Shown here one piece after another: positions 20,831 to 29,757 of a stretch of DNA of 64,000 nt. The DNA comes from Phallus indusiatus (Eukaryota; Basidiomycota; Agaricomycetes; Phallales; Phallaceae): positions 124,001 through 188,000 of the forward strand of contig JAQFWX010000062.1 of assembly GCA_027605045.1 (NCBI GenBank), read 5' to 3'. The position numbers and the translations under genes were made by a program. The notes beneath the pieces are model-generated. The model saw nothing but the letters and a program-made list of their open reading frames with translations, did no database searches and was not told the DNA's origin. How positions within the stretch are numbered: the first letter of the stretch is position 1; each line of letters starts with the position of its first letter.

Positions 20831-22771
20831 AGGTTGAGCTGAGTCAGTGACTGAAGGTTGGGACTTAGAGTCCACAGGGGTACGTACGACGGGAGGTGCA
20901 CTTCGAGAGGTGTTGTTACTGTTCCGACCTCCGCCGTTGTTGAAGGTTCGACGGCCACGAGGTTGGTTGGCAGCAGTCGTAGCTGGAGGGTTAGTTCGAC
21001 GGTTTCTAGGGCATTCGCGAGACATATGGCCACGTTGACCACAGATAAAGCACAATTGTTGGTCAAGACGACGTTGTCGTTCGGCAGCAGACAAGGGAGT
21101 CGAACCAGAGTTCCTATTGTTGTTGTTATTGTTGTTAGACGTACGACTATTGTTACCGAAACGACTGGGAATGGGAGCCCGATCAGGCCTATAATTTCTA
21201 AAGTTCGTGCCACGCCAAATGTTTCCACGTATCGGACGATTGTTTTGTGAGTTCCGATGGTTGTTGTTTGAATTGGAGCTCGACGACGAATTGTTATTAC
21301 GGGAACGATTGTCGGAAGAGGACGATGACGACTGTTGGGATTTTTTCCGACCTTCATATTCCCAATAATGTGCGTCAAACTCTTGAACTGCTATCCTCAA
21401 CGCTGCATAAGTAGACGTGTCGCGATCCGAGTTATATATGCGGTCGACAAGACGTCTAGGCAATTTCTCCCATAAAATCCGACGGAGAGAACTGGCGTTG
21501 AAGTTAGTGCGCGTAGCATACTTGGTGAACTGAACAAAGAAATTGGACGCTTTCATGCTATCGGAAAACGTCAGGCGCATTAACGCCTTTTCAGCATCAT
21601 CCTCAGGAGAGAACGAGCCGAAGGCCTGAGTAAGGGTTTCGATGAAAGATTCCCAATTGGTAAAGAACGGGTAGTCTTGAAGATCTTCATCACCAGACTC
21701 AAGGAATGGCTGAAAGAAACTAAGAGCAGTGCCGCGAAGAAAAGAAAGAGCATAGAAGATACGTTGCCAGTCCAGACTAAAGTCAGCTGGACGAGCACGA
21801 AAGACGAGATGACATTGAGTGAAAAAGTTAGCAATTTTGTCCGGGTCCGTTCCGTCAAACGTTTCTGGTTCCTTGACGGTTGCACGGGAACGAGAGACGT
21901 TGAGTTGAGCAGTCTGAATCGACTGTTGACTGGAGAGGAGGGCGGCGATGTTACGAAAGACTTCACGTATTTCGTCCATGGAGATGGTGTTGCGACGACG
22001 CGGATCAGGAATGAAATCACCTTCGTCGTCGTTGTCGTCTCCAAAGTCGTCAGGAGGACCACCGCCAGGGGGTCCACCATCGCCACCACCACCAATACCA
22101 CCACCACCGGGACCTGCAGAGGGAATGCCAGGGACAGAGGCATCGTGCGGACCATCAGAGTCATGATTGTCCGGATCTCCATCGCCTGGAGGGTCTCCAC
22201 CGTTTCCGCCAGAACCCGATGCTTGCGGCAAAGGTGTACGAGGAGGTTCTTCGTCTTTAACTTCTTCGATCTTTGGAATCTGAGAAGTTTGACGACGAAC
22301 AGGAGGAGGAGGGTTTTGGACAGGGTTGGCGCTAGGAGGAGGTGTAGCCAACACCGTAGGAGTAGGAGACGCTGAGATGCGAGGTCGAATAGGAGGGGGA
22401 GGTAAGGAAGAAGAACGAGCCGAACCATAGTACGTAGGGATATTGAGATCAGTAGCAAACGATTCGATAGGGTAAGGCAAGTTAATTATACCGGGAACGT
22501 GTGCGCCAGACCTTGCGCCCATTTCACGTTCGTAAGACAACGAACGTTGACGCTGAGTCGGCATCAAACTGCGCAGAGGAGAGGTTATCACAGAGGGATT
22601 GACGATTTCTGCGAGTTGGTTGAGCTGGGCAGTTCGATTAAGTTGTCGACGTTCATTCCGGGATTGCCTATCGCGACGTTGATCTTCAATAACCGATTCG
22701 CGAGTAGCTGGAGACAGCGAGGTTAAACGCTGCGCATATACTCGAGTGTGTGATTGTTGAGTAGAAGACAT
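20807..22771 (-). CDS. gag: Element B gag
   Basis: Starts at the ATG of MSSTQQSHTRVYAQRL (22771) just inside the 5' leader and ends ...GSSASKN at 20807, about 654 residues. There is a proline/glycine-rich linker (PGGGIGGGGDGG...) and a retrotransposon gag core (TVKEPETFDGTDPDKIANFF...RLVDRIYNSD). A run of Ser/Asn follows, then one CCHC knuckle (CFICGQRGHMSRECP) for RNA packaging. In-frame codons continue upstream into the LTR, but the Met at 22771 fits a start downstream of the PBS. Pol follows in the -1 frame. Confidence 0.93.
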   Translation of the reverse strand: MSSTQQSHTRVYAQRLTSLSPATRESVIEDQRRDRQSRNERRQLNRTAQLNQLAEIVNPSVITSPLRSLMPTQRQRSLSYEREMGARSGAHVPGIINLPYPIESFATDLNIPTYYGSARSSSLPPPPIRPRISASPTPTVLATPPPSANPVQNPPPPVRRQTSQIPKIEEVKDEEPPRTPLPQASGSGGNGGDPPGDGDPDNHDSDGPHDASVPGIPSAGPGGGGIGGGGDGGPPGGGPPDDFGDDNDDEGDFIPDPRRRNTISMDEIREVFRNIAALLSSQQSIQTAQLNVSRSRATVKEPETFDGTDPDKIANFFTQCHLVFRARPADFSLDWQRIFYALSFLRGTALSFFQPFLESGDEDLQDYPFFTNWESFIETLTQAFGSFSPEDDAEKALMRLTFSDSMKASNFFVQFTKYATRTNFNASSLRRILWEKLPRRLVDRIYNSDRDTSTYAALRIAVQEFDAHYWEYEGRKKSQQSSSSSSDNRSRNNNSSSSSNSNNNHRNSQNNRPIRGNIWRGTNFRNYRPDRAPIPSRFGNNSRTSNNNNNNNRNSGSTPLSAAERQRRLDQQLCFICGQRGHMSRECPRNRRTNPPATTAANQPRGRRTFNNGGGRNSNNTSRSAPPVVRTPVDSKSQPSVTDSAQPGSSASKN

Positions 22772-22832
22772 GATGAAAGAAAAGATATAACCGAGACGTA
22801 GAGTGTGCGTTGAAAAGAAGAGCTGCCGGGTG

Positions 22833-22843
22833 AGACTTAATAT
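22833..22843 (-). promoter_or_regulatory. Self-primer-type primer-binding site of element B
   Basis: On the minus strand the LTR ends ...ACTTGACA, then GT, then ATATTAAGTCT. This 11-mer is the exact reverse complement of AGACTTAATAT inside the LTR (plus coordinates 23252-23262), about 35 nt downstream of the TATATAAA box (around 23290-23297). Match length, 2-nt spacer and TATA distance repeat those of element A. No TGG-type tRNA site is present. Confidence 0.75.
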
Positions 22844-22845
22844 AC

Positions 22846-23711
22846 TGTCAAGTACCGATATCCGGGAACGGTGATAGATACTATAATGTACTTTAGTCGC
22901 TGAATAGAACAATGATAACCGTCACCGTTGGTCGACGATAGTCAGGACTTGGCCTCAACCTATAAGAGGTTGTGCCACGACAGTCTTCTTTAGGATTTGT
23001 CCTGACGTTCGTCACAAGCGTCGAGTTCGTCAAGGACGTTACGGATATATGCGTTCCGAGCTTCGAGAGTCGCGAGCTGTATCTCGTATTGAATGATATC
23101 AAGCTCAACGATAATGAAGAAAGCTTTGAGATGTAACTCTCGGCAACGACGGATGGCTTCCGTCGCTGCAAGTCTCGAGGAACGATCTCGACGTTCAATG
23201 ATGAATAGAATAGAGAAGGAGAGTTGTTATAGAGATATCGAACTACGTTCGATATTAAGTCTGAAGAACTATCTACGTGTATGCTAGGGTTTATATACAC
23301 GTCAGATAATTAATTCTAGCTCAGTTCGAAATAGATTCCGAACTTGAGAAATACAAACAAGTCGTGAGATTCGTAAGTTACATCAATATATGCAGGGTAT
23401 GATGTCTCATGTGATGAACATGAGGTGTGCAGGGATGAGAGCTGTGCATACATGGACCTACGTTCGTCATCTATGATCTCATAACCGGAACGTGCGTGGA
23501 ATATTCTAGAAAGGCCTTTCCGCGGGTGTTCCAGGAGTTAAGAGAGACGGGTGCGTCTCTATTCGAGTTGTAAGGTTGATTGAGATGACTGAACGCGAAG
23601 GTCATATCGTGAGTGACGTAAGCGAGATAAGATTACGGAGATGAACGGTAAATGATCGGATATGGATTACGTAACGTTACCGGAAGTGATGTCATGAATC
23701 GGATCATGACA
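22846..23711 (-). repeat. 5' LTR of element B
   Basis: 866 bp, apparently identical to 14290-15155. It carries the TATA box near 23290 and the proposed transcript start at AGACTTAATAT (minus strand, 23262 downward). Confidence 0.93.
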
Positions 23712-23762
23712 TAAATAAGAAAATGAGAGACGGCGGTAGCGTACCCTGACACCATCCCCCCT

Positions 23763-26700
23763 TCAACGAGGCGGCGTCCCGACGCCTGTAGCTTCGACTA
23801 ATGACGCCTGTAACTTTGAGAAATCGAACCGAGGGCGACGATGGAAGAGAAGACCATTTATCGAGCGTGGCGCACTCGGATGTTCGCGGTGGAATTCCTT
23901 AATGAGATCCGGGGCTGCAATATTCGACTCGGGTTCCCACTGGTCATGCTCGGGACCATAGCCTTCCCAACGCACCTTATACTCGAGTCGTCTCCGGAAG
24001 ACACGACTGTCTAGAATCCGTTCCACGACATAGTGTTCACCATCGTCTCTGACCTCAGGAGGTGGTGGGGCCTTAACGCGAGGACCCGGGATCGTATCTT
24101 CAACCTTGGGACGTAACTTCCCGACGTGGAATACTGGATGAAGCCTTGACATCGACAGTGGTAAACGCAGCTTATATGCGTGCGACCCGACCTTGCTGAC
24201 TATCGGAAAAGGCCCCAAGTACCGGTGCGATAACTTGGTGGAGGGCCTGGTGGTACGAATGTCGCTCGAATCGAGGTATACCTTGTCGCCAACCTTGTAT
24301 TCAGGGGCTGGGATGTGCTTCCGATCGTAATACTTGGCCATCTCGTCCTTCGACTTGGCTATGGCGGCCTTGGCTTCCTCTATTGTCGACTCCATACGCG
24401 TCTTGAACTCGTTGACAGATTCGATCTTTGAGTCGGCAACCAGCGGTTCGAATCCCATACGAGGATGTCGTCCAGTGTCGAGCTCAAATGGTGTCGAACG
24501 CGTAGCCGAGTGTACATGGTTGTTGTATGCGAACTCAGCCAGGGGCAGCATCTGGTCCCAGTCATCCTGCCGCTCTGAGGTGAAAAGTCGAAGGTACTGC
24601 TCGACTTCTGCATTGACCCGCTCTGTCTGACCATCGGTCTGAGGATGATATGCCGTAGAGGGTGCAAGCCGTATGCCAAGGAGCCTAGAAAGCTCCTGTG
24701 TGAAGCGGGACGCGAACTGGGGACCTCTGTCAGAGATCACCTTCATGGGGAGACCATGGAGCTTCCAGACGTGTTGGAGGTACAGTCGGGCTAGACCTGT
24801 CGCGTCAAGTGTCGTAAATGTCGGCACAAAATGAACCCGTTTGGTGAGAGAGTCAACGACCGAGAGGATCGCGTCGAAACCATTGGATTCCGGTAGTTCC
24901 ACGATAAAATCGACCGAGATGTGTTCCCAAGGTCGACTTGGCACTTCTGTGGGCCGGAGAAGGCCATAGGGAGCGTGGCGAGACGGTTTCGTGCGTAGGC
25001 ACATATCGCAGGCCTCTACATAGCGTTGTACATACCTAGAGACACCTGGCCACCAAAAGGTGCGCGAAACGAGCTCGAGAGTTTTGAAACGACCAGGATG
25101 GCCACCGAGTTTGGTGTCGTGATGTCTGGAAAGAATTTTCCGACGCAGTTCATCCACGTTTGGCACGTAAACCTTGCCGCGATAATAGAGGAGGTCCTGA
25201 TCCTCGAACCATTCCGACGAGTGAGCTGAGCGACCACCTAGGGCATGAAGTGTTGCAACGGCTTTTGACACGCTATCCTCGACCTTGCCTTCTCGTTTGG
25301 CCTTGCGAATCTGGCGTAAAAGGTCCTCCTCCTCCCCTTTAAGACGGAATGTTTGCAGAGCATTGATTGCAAACATTTCGGGTCGGATTGGGGTGATGCC
25401 ACGATTATCGTCCTTTCCCGAGCCATGGTCTGACCGACGGGATAGACCATCAGGTTTACCCATCGATTTACCCGGTATATGCTGTAGAGTAAAATCGAAG
25501 CGCGAGAGATATACTGACCATCTGGCTTGACGACGATTGAGGTTACGCGCGGACATGAAATACTCTAGATTCTTGTGATCAGTCCGTATGTCAATAGGGT
25601 GAGACGCGCCTTCAAGAAAGTGTCGCCATTCCTCCAAGGATCGTATGATAGCCAGCATTTCCTTGTCGTGAATCTCGTAGTTGCGTTCGACAGGGCTAAG
25701 GGCCTTCGAGAAGAATGCAACTGGGTGCCATTTGCCGTCATCGTTCGACAACTGTGAGAGAACTGCACCTGTTGCAAAGTCGGAACTGTCGGCCTCAACT
25801 CTGTAAGGGTTAGCGGGGTTGGGGATGAGGAGGATGGGGGCGGACGTGATAGACGACTTTAGTGTATCGAAGGCATGCTGACAATTGTCGGACCAGACGA
25901 AGGGGGTGTCCTTCTTGGTTAACCCAAACATGGGATTGGCGATACGCGCGAAGTCCTTGATAAACCGACGATAGAAGTTGGCGAAACCTAAGAAGGACTG
26001 GACCTCAGTGACATTTTTCGGGACAGGCCAGTCTCTGACACCTGAGACTTTCGCGGGATCCATCTCGACGGTGTTCTCGCAAATGACGACACCCAGGTAC
26101 TCGATCTTGGTCCGGCAAAACTCGCACTTTTCTGCCTTGAGGTACAACTTGTGATCGCGAAGACGTTCGAGAACACGTCGGGTGATCTGGTCGTGCTGTT
26201 CCCGACTCTGAGTGTAGATGAGAATGTCGTCGATGTAGACGGCAACAACACCTTCAGAGATCATATCCTCGAAGATCTCGTTCATCATCGTCTGGAAGGT
26301 GGCAGGGCTGTTAGTGAGACCAAAGAACATCACCAGGGGCTCGAAGAGGCCGCGATTGGTGCGGAAAGCAGCCTTCCACTCATCTCCTTCTTTTATCCGC
26401 ACGTTGTTGTAGCCCCAGCGCACGTCCAGTTTGGTAAAGTACCGGGCACCCTGTAGCTTATTGATGAGCTCAGAGATCAGAGGTAGTGGGTAGCGATTCT
26501 TGATCGTCATGGCATTCAACGCGCGATAGTCTTGAATAAGACGGAGAGAGCCATCTTTCTTCTTGATGAAGAATACCGGGGAAGCCATGGGCGACTTGGA
26601 GGGTCGGATTCGTCCAGATGCAAGGTTTTCTTCTAAAAACGCATCTAACTCGGCCTGTTCATTAGGTGACAGTGGGTAGATCTTGCAAGACTTAGGCTCA

Positions 26701-27707
26701 GAACCCGGCACAAGCTCTATTGGGTGGTCCCACTTCTTTGACTGCGGCAGCGAGTCGAACGACTCCTTCGAGAAAATGTCGGCAAAGTCATGGAACATCT
26801 CTGGTACGATATCCCGAAAGCCTTTGGGTGCTGGTGCGTCTGCGTTGTTGGCGTGAGCCTGAGCCAGTCGCTGGGAGATGGTCTCGGTGGCATATATGCG
26901 GTGAGTGTCGGGCTCGTCAGGTAGTATTGATATCGCGAATAGTCGATCACCTTCCTCAATCTCAGACTCGACGTCAACCAGGTCTGGTATATCCGGATCA
27001 TTGGCCTCGGTGTCGTCAAGCTCTGGTAGAGGTGCGCGCCGGATCTGTTGGAATGCACGCTTAGAGAGCTTACCCGCTGGCCAGTGTGGAGCACAAGACC
27101 GACAACTGGGGCTGCAGCGCATGAACTCTACTTGACCAGTTGTGTAGTCTATGACGGGATTGTGAGCCTTGAACCACGGCAGCCCAAATAGGACGGGATA
27201 CTTGAGCGAGGTAACGGCGAACAAGGTGCGTTCAGAGTGATCCCGAAATCGAACAACCAGGTCGACGACGTGGGTGATAGAGCCAGCATGGTTGGGCGTA
27301 CCGTCGACATTAAACACGGGAATTGGTTTAGCAAGACGTACGGAGGGAAGCCGATGCTTCTCGACAAAGTCGCGATCGAGGAACATACCGCTAGCTCCAG
27401 TGTCCAGCATGGCCTTGCTGTGCAGCAGGGCTCCAGTGTCAACACTCTGTAGTTCCACCGGGATCTCTAACTTCTGCGTACCAGGAGTAGCTGCGAGTCG
27501 GTATTCGCTTGGCAATGCGCGACGTTGAGAAGGCGACAGCATACATGGAGTTGAAACAGAGCGTGTAGCAGGTGGAGACGATTCTTCGGGTTTAGCAGGG
27601 GATGCAGCAGGGGTAGTTAGATTCGAATCAGAAGTGTCATTTTGTTCGCGATCTATGTACAAAACGTCGAATCTATTAGATGTCGGCAACGAGGGTGCAT
27701 CTATCAC
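23763..27707 (-). CDS. pol: Element A pol polyprotein (protease, RT, RNase H, integrase, chromodomain)
   Basis: About 1,314 codons, with no stop or shift. Its frame is -1 relative to gag and overlaps the gag end; no ATG exists at the overlap (first in-frame codon GTG), so frameshifting is likely. Order: aspartic protease (LDTGASGMFLDRDFV), RT ([14 protein letters not shown], catalytic [12 protein letters not shown]) and RNase H (EADSSDFATGAVLSQL). Then integrase: HHDTKLGGHPG...CDMC finger and a core with AYHPQTDGQTERVNAE. The linker is LSHRYLGPFPIVSKVG, and the chromodomain YVVERILDSRVF...[12 protein letters not shown]. It is the only intact F1 pol in the window and probably represents the machinery that mobilised the other copies. 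Confidence 0.95.
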   Translation of the reverse strand: MIDAPSLPTSNRFDVLYIDREQNDTSDSNLTTPAASPAKPEESSPPATRSVSTPCMLSPSQRRALPSEYRLAATPGTQKLEIPVELQSVDTGALLHSKAMLDTGASGMFLDRDFVEKHRLPSVRLAKPIPVFNVDGTPNHAGSITHVVDLVVRFRDHSERTLFAVTSLKYPVLFGLPWFKAHNPVIDYTTGQVEFMRCSPSCRSCAPHWPAGKLSKRAFQQIRRAPLPELDDTEANDPDIPDLVDVESEIEEGDRLFAISILPDEPDTHRIYATETISQRLAQAHANNADAPAPKGFRDIVPEMFHDFADIFSKESFDSLPQSKKWDHPIELVPGSEPKSCKIYPLSPNEQAELDAFLEENLASGRIRPSKSPMASPVFFIKKKDGSLRLIQDYRALNAMTIKNRYPLPLISELINKLQGARYFTKLDVRWGYNNVRIKEGDEWKAAFRTNRGLFEPLVMFFGLTNSPATFQTMMNEIFEDMISEGVVAVYIDDILIYTQSREQHDQITRRVLERLRDHKLYLKAEKCEFCRTKIEYLGVVICENTVEMDPAKVSGVRDWPVPKNVTEVQSFLGFANFYRRFIKDFARIANPMFGLTKKDTPFVWSDNCQHAFDTLKSSITSAPILLIPNPANPYRVEADSSDFATGAVLSQLSNDDGKWHPVAFFSKALSPVERNYEIHDKEMLAIIRSLEEWRHFLEGASHPIDIRTDHKNLEYFMSARNLNRRQARWSVYLSRFDFTLQHIPGKSMGKPDGLSRRSDHGSGKDDNRGITPIRPEMFAINALQTFRLKGEEEDLLRQIRKAKREGKVEDSVSKAVATLHALGGRSAHSSEWFEDQDLLYYRGKVYVPNVDELRRKILSRHHDTKLGGHPGRFKTLELVSRTFWWPGVSRYVQRYVEACDMCLRTKPSRHAPYGLLRPTEVPSRPWEHISVDFIVELPESNGFDAILSVVDSLTKRVHFVPTFTTLDATGLARLYLQHVWKLHGLPMKVISDRGPQFASRFTQELSRLLGIRLAPSTAYHPQTDGQTERVNAEVEQYLRLFTSERQDDWDQMLPLAEFAYNNHVHSATRSTPFELDTGRHPRMGFEPLVADSKIESVNEFKTRMESTIEEAKAAIAKSKDEMAKYYDRKHIPAPEYKVGDKVYLDSSDIRTTRPSTKLSHRYLGPFPIVSKVGSHAYKLRLPLSMSRLHPVFHVGKLRPKVEDTIPGPRVKAPPPPEVRDDGEHYVVERILDSRVFRRRLEYKVRWEGYGPEHDQWEPESNIAAPDLIKEFHREHPSAPRSINGLLFHRRPRFDFSKLQASLVEATGVGTPPR

Positions 27708-29014
27708 TCGTCGCCGTTTTGAAAATCCTCTACCTCTGTTGCAGCTACAGTCTCCCCCTCTGTCAGAGCAGGGTCACCACGTGTCTGGGCTTCTATCACG
27801 TCTTTCTGGGCCAGCAGATGCGCGATACTGTCGTCTAACTCCTCGGGCTGGAGATACCGGATGTCATATGCACGAGGGCATTCGCGAGCCCAATGGCCTG
27901 CCGCTCCACAGCGACGACACCTGGTTGTTTCTAGGCCAGCACGTCGACGGGCAGCGTCAACGTCCATCGGATCATGCCTAACCTGTGGTGCAGGAGCAGG
28001 AGCCGCAGGTCTTGGAGGCAGCGTGGGCACGATTTGAGATGCTGGCCTGGGAGGTGGATAGGGAGGAGCCTGGTAGGAAGGGGCAGGGGGCCTCCTCTGG
28101 ATCTGGAGGGTCTGATACGACGGAAAAGGGTTGGGACGAGGTCGATTAATGGGGACAGCTGCGGGATTTGTCTGAGTCGTTCCAGAGCCTATGAGTCGTC
28201 GGCGAGCAGCGGTGAAGGCCTCGTTGGCATGCCTGTCCATGTCAAACATGCGTGCTTGCCTGATCCAGCCTTCGTAGTCGTGGAGTGCAGGTCGGTCTTT
28301 CATCGTCGCTACCAGGGACGCAATTGCCGGGTCTAAACCATTACGAAAGTACGTGTTAATGGCGAGTCCTTCCGTAAAGCCAGCGTGCTCAATAAGTACG
28401 CGGAAGGCGTCTACATATTCCTCCACAGTCCTGTTGCCTTGGACATAGCGGTTGGAGTAGAGGGCGTTGATGGCATCTTCCTGCTCGGATTGTGGAAAGA
28501 AATCTGCCTTAAATCTTTCCCGAAAGGCGTCCCAGTCGGCGAAGGGTTTCTCTCCTCTTTGATACCTTTTCAGCATAGATTCGCTGAGGGTAAGGGCGCG
28601 GCCTTCATTCATGTACGACATTGCCCAGCCAATCTTGAGTTCATCAGTCTCGAAGTCGCGACTGCATATACTCATGTAGAACTCGACAGTGTTCCAGAAG
28701 GCACGACCCTTGGAGCGGTCTCCGTCGAACGAAGGAGGTACAGCAGGTCGGGTATTTCGGGAAGAGCGTGAACTGGCTTGATGCTCAGGAGCCGGTGGTT
28801 GTCCAGACGAGGACGCGTCGGCCACAGGGGGGTTTTGGGTTGGAGCAGTTCTAGCCGCGTCTCGGATGCTCTGCAGCACTTCAATCATCTGCGAGGCCTG
28901 GGATTCCTGTCTTGCCATGCGGGCATCCATTTCCGCGAATTGCCGCATAATAATAGTCGCCACATCGTTGAGGGTGACGAGTGGGGGTGCAGAGGGTGGA
29001 GGAGAAGAGTCCAT
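27704..29014 (-). CDS. gag: Element A gag
   Basis: 436 residues from MDSSPPPSAPP. There is an N-terminal Met/Gln-rich helix, then a gag core (SFDGDRSKGRAFWNTVEFYM...NRTVEEYVDAFRVLIEHAGF). A proline-rich stretch follows, then one CCHC knuckle (CRRCGAAGHWARECP). The stop overlaps the start of the pol frame. Leader, PBS and 5' LTR lie immediately upstream. Confidence 0.93.
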   Translation of the reverse strand: MDSSPPPSAPPLVTLNDVATIIMRQFAEMDARMARQESQASQMIEVLQSIRDAARTAPTQNPPVADASSSGQPPAPEHQASSRSSRNTRPAVPPSFDGDRSKGRAFWNTVEFYMSICSRDFETDELKIGWAMSYMNEGRALTLSESMLKRYQRGEKPFADWDAFRERFKADFFPQSEQEDAINALYSNRYVQGNRTVEEYVDAFRVLIEHAGFTEGLAINTYFRNGLDPAIASLVATMKDRPALHDYEGWIRQARMFDMDRHANEAFTAARRRLIGSGTTQTNPAAVPINRPRPNPFPSYQTLQIQRRPPAPSYQAPPYPPPRPASQIVPTLPPRPAAPAPAPQVRHDPMDVDAARRRAGLETTRCRRCGAAGHWARECPRAYDIRYLQPEELDDSIAHLLAQKDVIEAQTRGDPALTEGETVAATEVEDFQNGDE

Positions 29015-29165
29015 GAGAGAGAGAGAGGAAAATGGGGTTTTTAGGATGGAGCAGAGGGGTCGGTTATAGACGGGACTCGAAGGAAAAATACGACACTGCG
29101 GTAGTCGGTGTCGAGCGCGATTTTTCGATAGCGAGTGTCGATAAAAACGGCCAGTCTGCGAGTAG

Positions 29166-29176
29166 AAGCTTGTTCT
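29166..29176 (-). promoter_or_regulatory. Self-primer-type primer-binding site of element A
   Basis: On the minus strand the LTR ends CCCTAACA, then GT, then AGAACAAGCTT. The 11-mer is the exact reverse complement of AAGCTTGTTCT in the LTR (plus coordinates 29729-29739), about 33 nt downstream of TATATAG. Tf1-type self-priming is inferred; the spacing and the lack of a TGG start argue against a tRNA primer. Confidence 0.78.
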
Positions 29177-29201
29177 ACTGTTAGGGCTACTCAGCTCAGA
29201 C

Positions 29202-29650
29202 TGTTAGGGCTACTCAGCTCACACTAGAGGGAGGGGATCCTAAGAGAATATATTAAGGAGAATACTAACTACTCACCTAGAGGGAGGGGATCCTAAGAGA
29301 ATATATTAAGGAGAATACTAACTACTCACCTAGAGGGAGGGGATCCTAAGAGAACAAGCTTAGGGACCCTCACTCTAGGTACAGCTACTATATACATAAA
29401 ACGACGACGCGGCGTGCGGCCCTGACACAGCTAAGTGCCAGGCGCCCAAGCCGAGCCTAAGCGACGTGATGTCACGGGCATCACGCCGGGTACGAGCGCG
29501 CGACGCGCGCGAGTAGAGAAAGTGAAATAGAGACAGAACAAGGAAACGGAGAGTAAAAGTAAAATATGGAAATGATAAATAAAATAGAAAGGAAATGATG
29601 CCGATGATAATAAATAAGAAAATGAGAGACGGCGGTAGCATACCCTGACA
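29202..29650 (-). mobile_element. Solo F1 LTR inside the 5' LTR of element A, TSD CAGAC
   Basis: 449 bp, flanked by CAGAC at 29197-29201 and 29651-29655. It is longer than other F1 LTRs because a unit of about 55 bp (GGGATCCTAAGAGAATATATTAAGG...) is tandemly duplicated. After its removal the surrounding LTR is a continuous 395-bp copy. Confidence 0.95.
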
Positions 29651-29706
29651 CAGACTAGAGGGAGGGGATCCTAAGAGATATATATTGGGAAAGTACTAAC
29701 TACTCA

Positions 29707-29757
29707 CCTAGAGGGAGGGGATCCTAAGAGAACAAGCTTAGGGACCCTCACTCTAGG
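29707..29757 (-). promoter_or_regulatory. Stem-loop at the proposed transcript start of the F1 LTR
   Basis: Arms 29707-29728 and 29737-29757 (CCTAGAGGGAGGGG... and ...CCCTCACTCTAGG) pair with few mismatches around a loop of about 8 nt containing part of AAGCTTGTTCT. Arms and loop are kept in nearly all F1 and F2 LTRs in the window. Role in initiation, priming or polyadenylation is inference. Confidence 0.55.

Larger units (their letters stand above)
14290..23711 (-). mobile_element. Element B: complete F3 chromovirus, 9422 bp, TSD TAAAT
   Basis: Flanked by TAAAT at 14285-14289 and 23712-23716, within the 3' LTR of element A. Two 866-bp LTRs (14290-15155 and 22846-23711) appear identical, including a shared 135-codon frame. 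Sense order is 5' LTR, PBS, gag, pol, an antisense gene, polypurine tract (AAAGAGGGGATAC) and 3' LTR. Gag and pol are open. Identical LTRs imply very recent insertion. Confidence 0.95.

Noticed and set aside
21677..22375. 232-codon plus-strand frame opposite gag of element B
   Set aside because: Composition mirrors the gag codons on the other strand, and it lacks motifs. It is a shadow of gag, unlike the intron-containing gene at 15451-16857.
29150..29180. tRNA primer-binding site after the 5' LTR of element A
   Set aside because: The sequence does not start TGG and shows no extended match to a known tRNA 3' end; the 11-nt self-complement explains it better.
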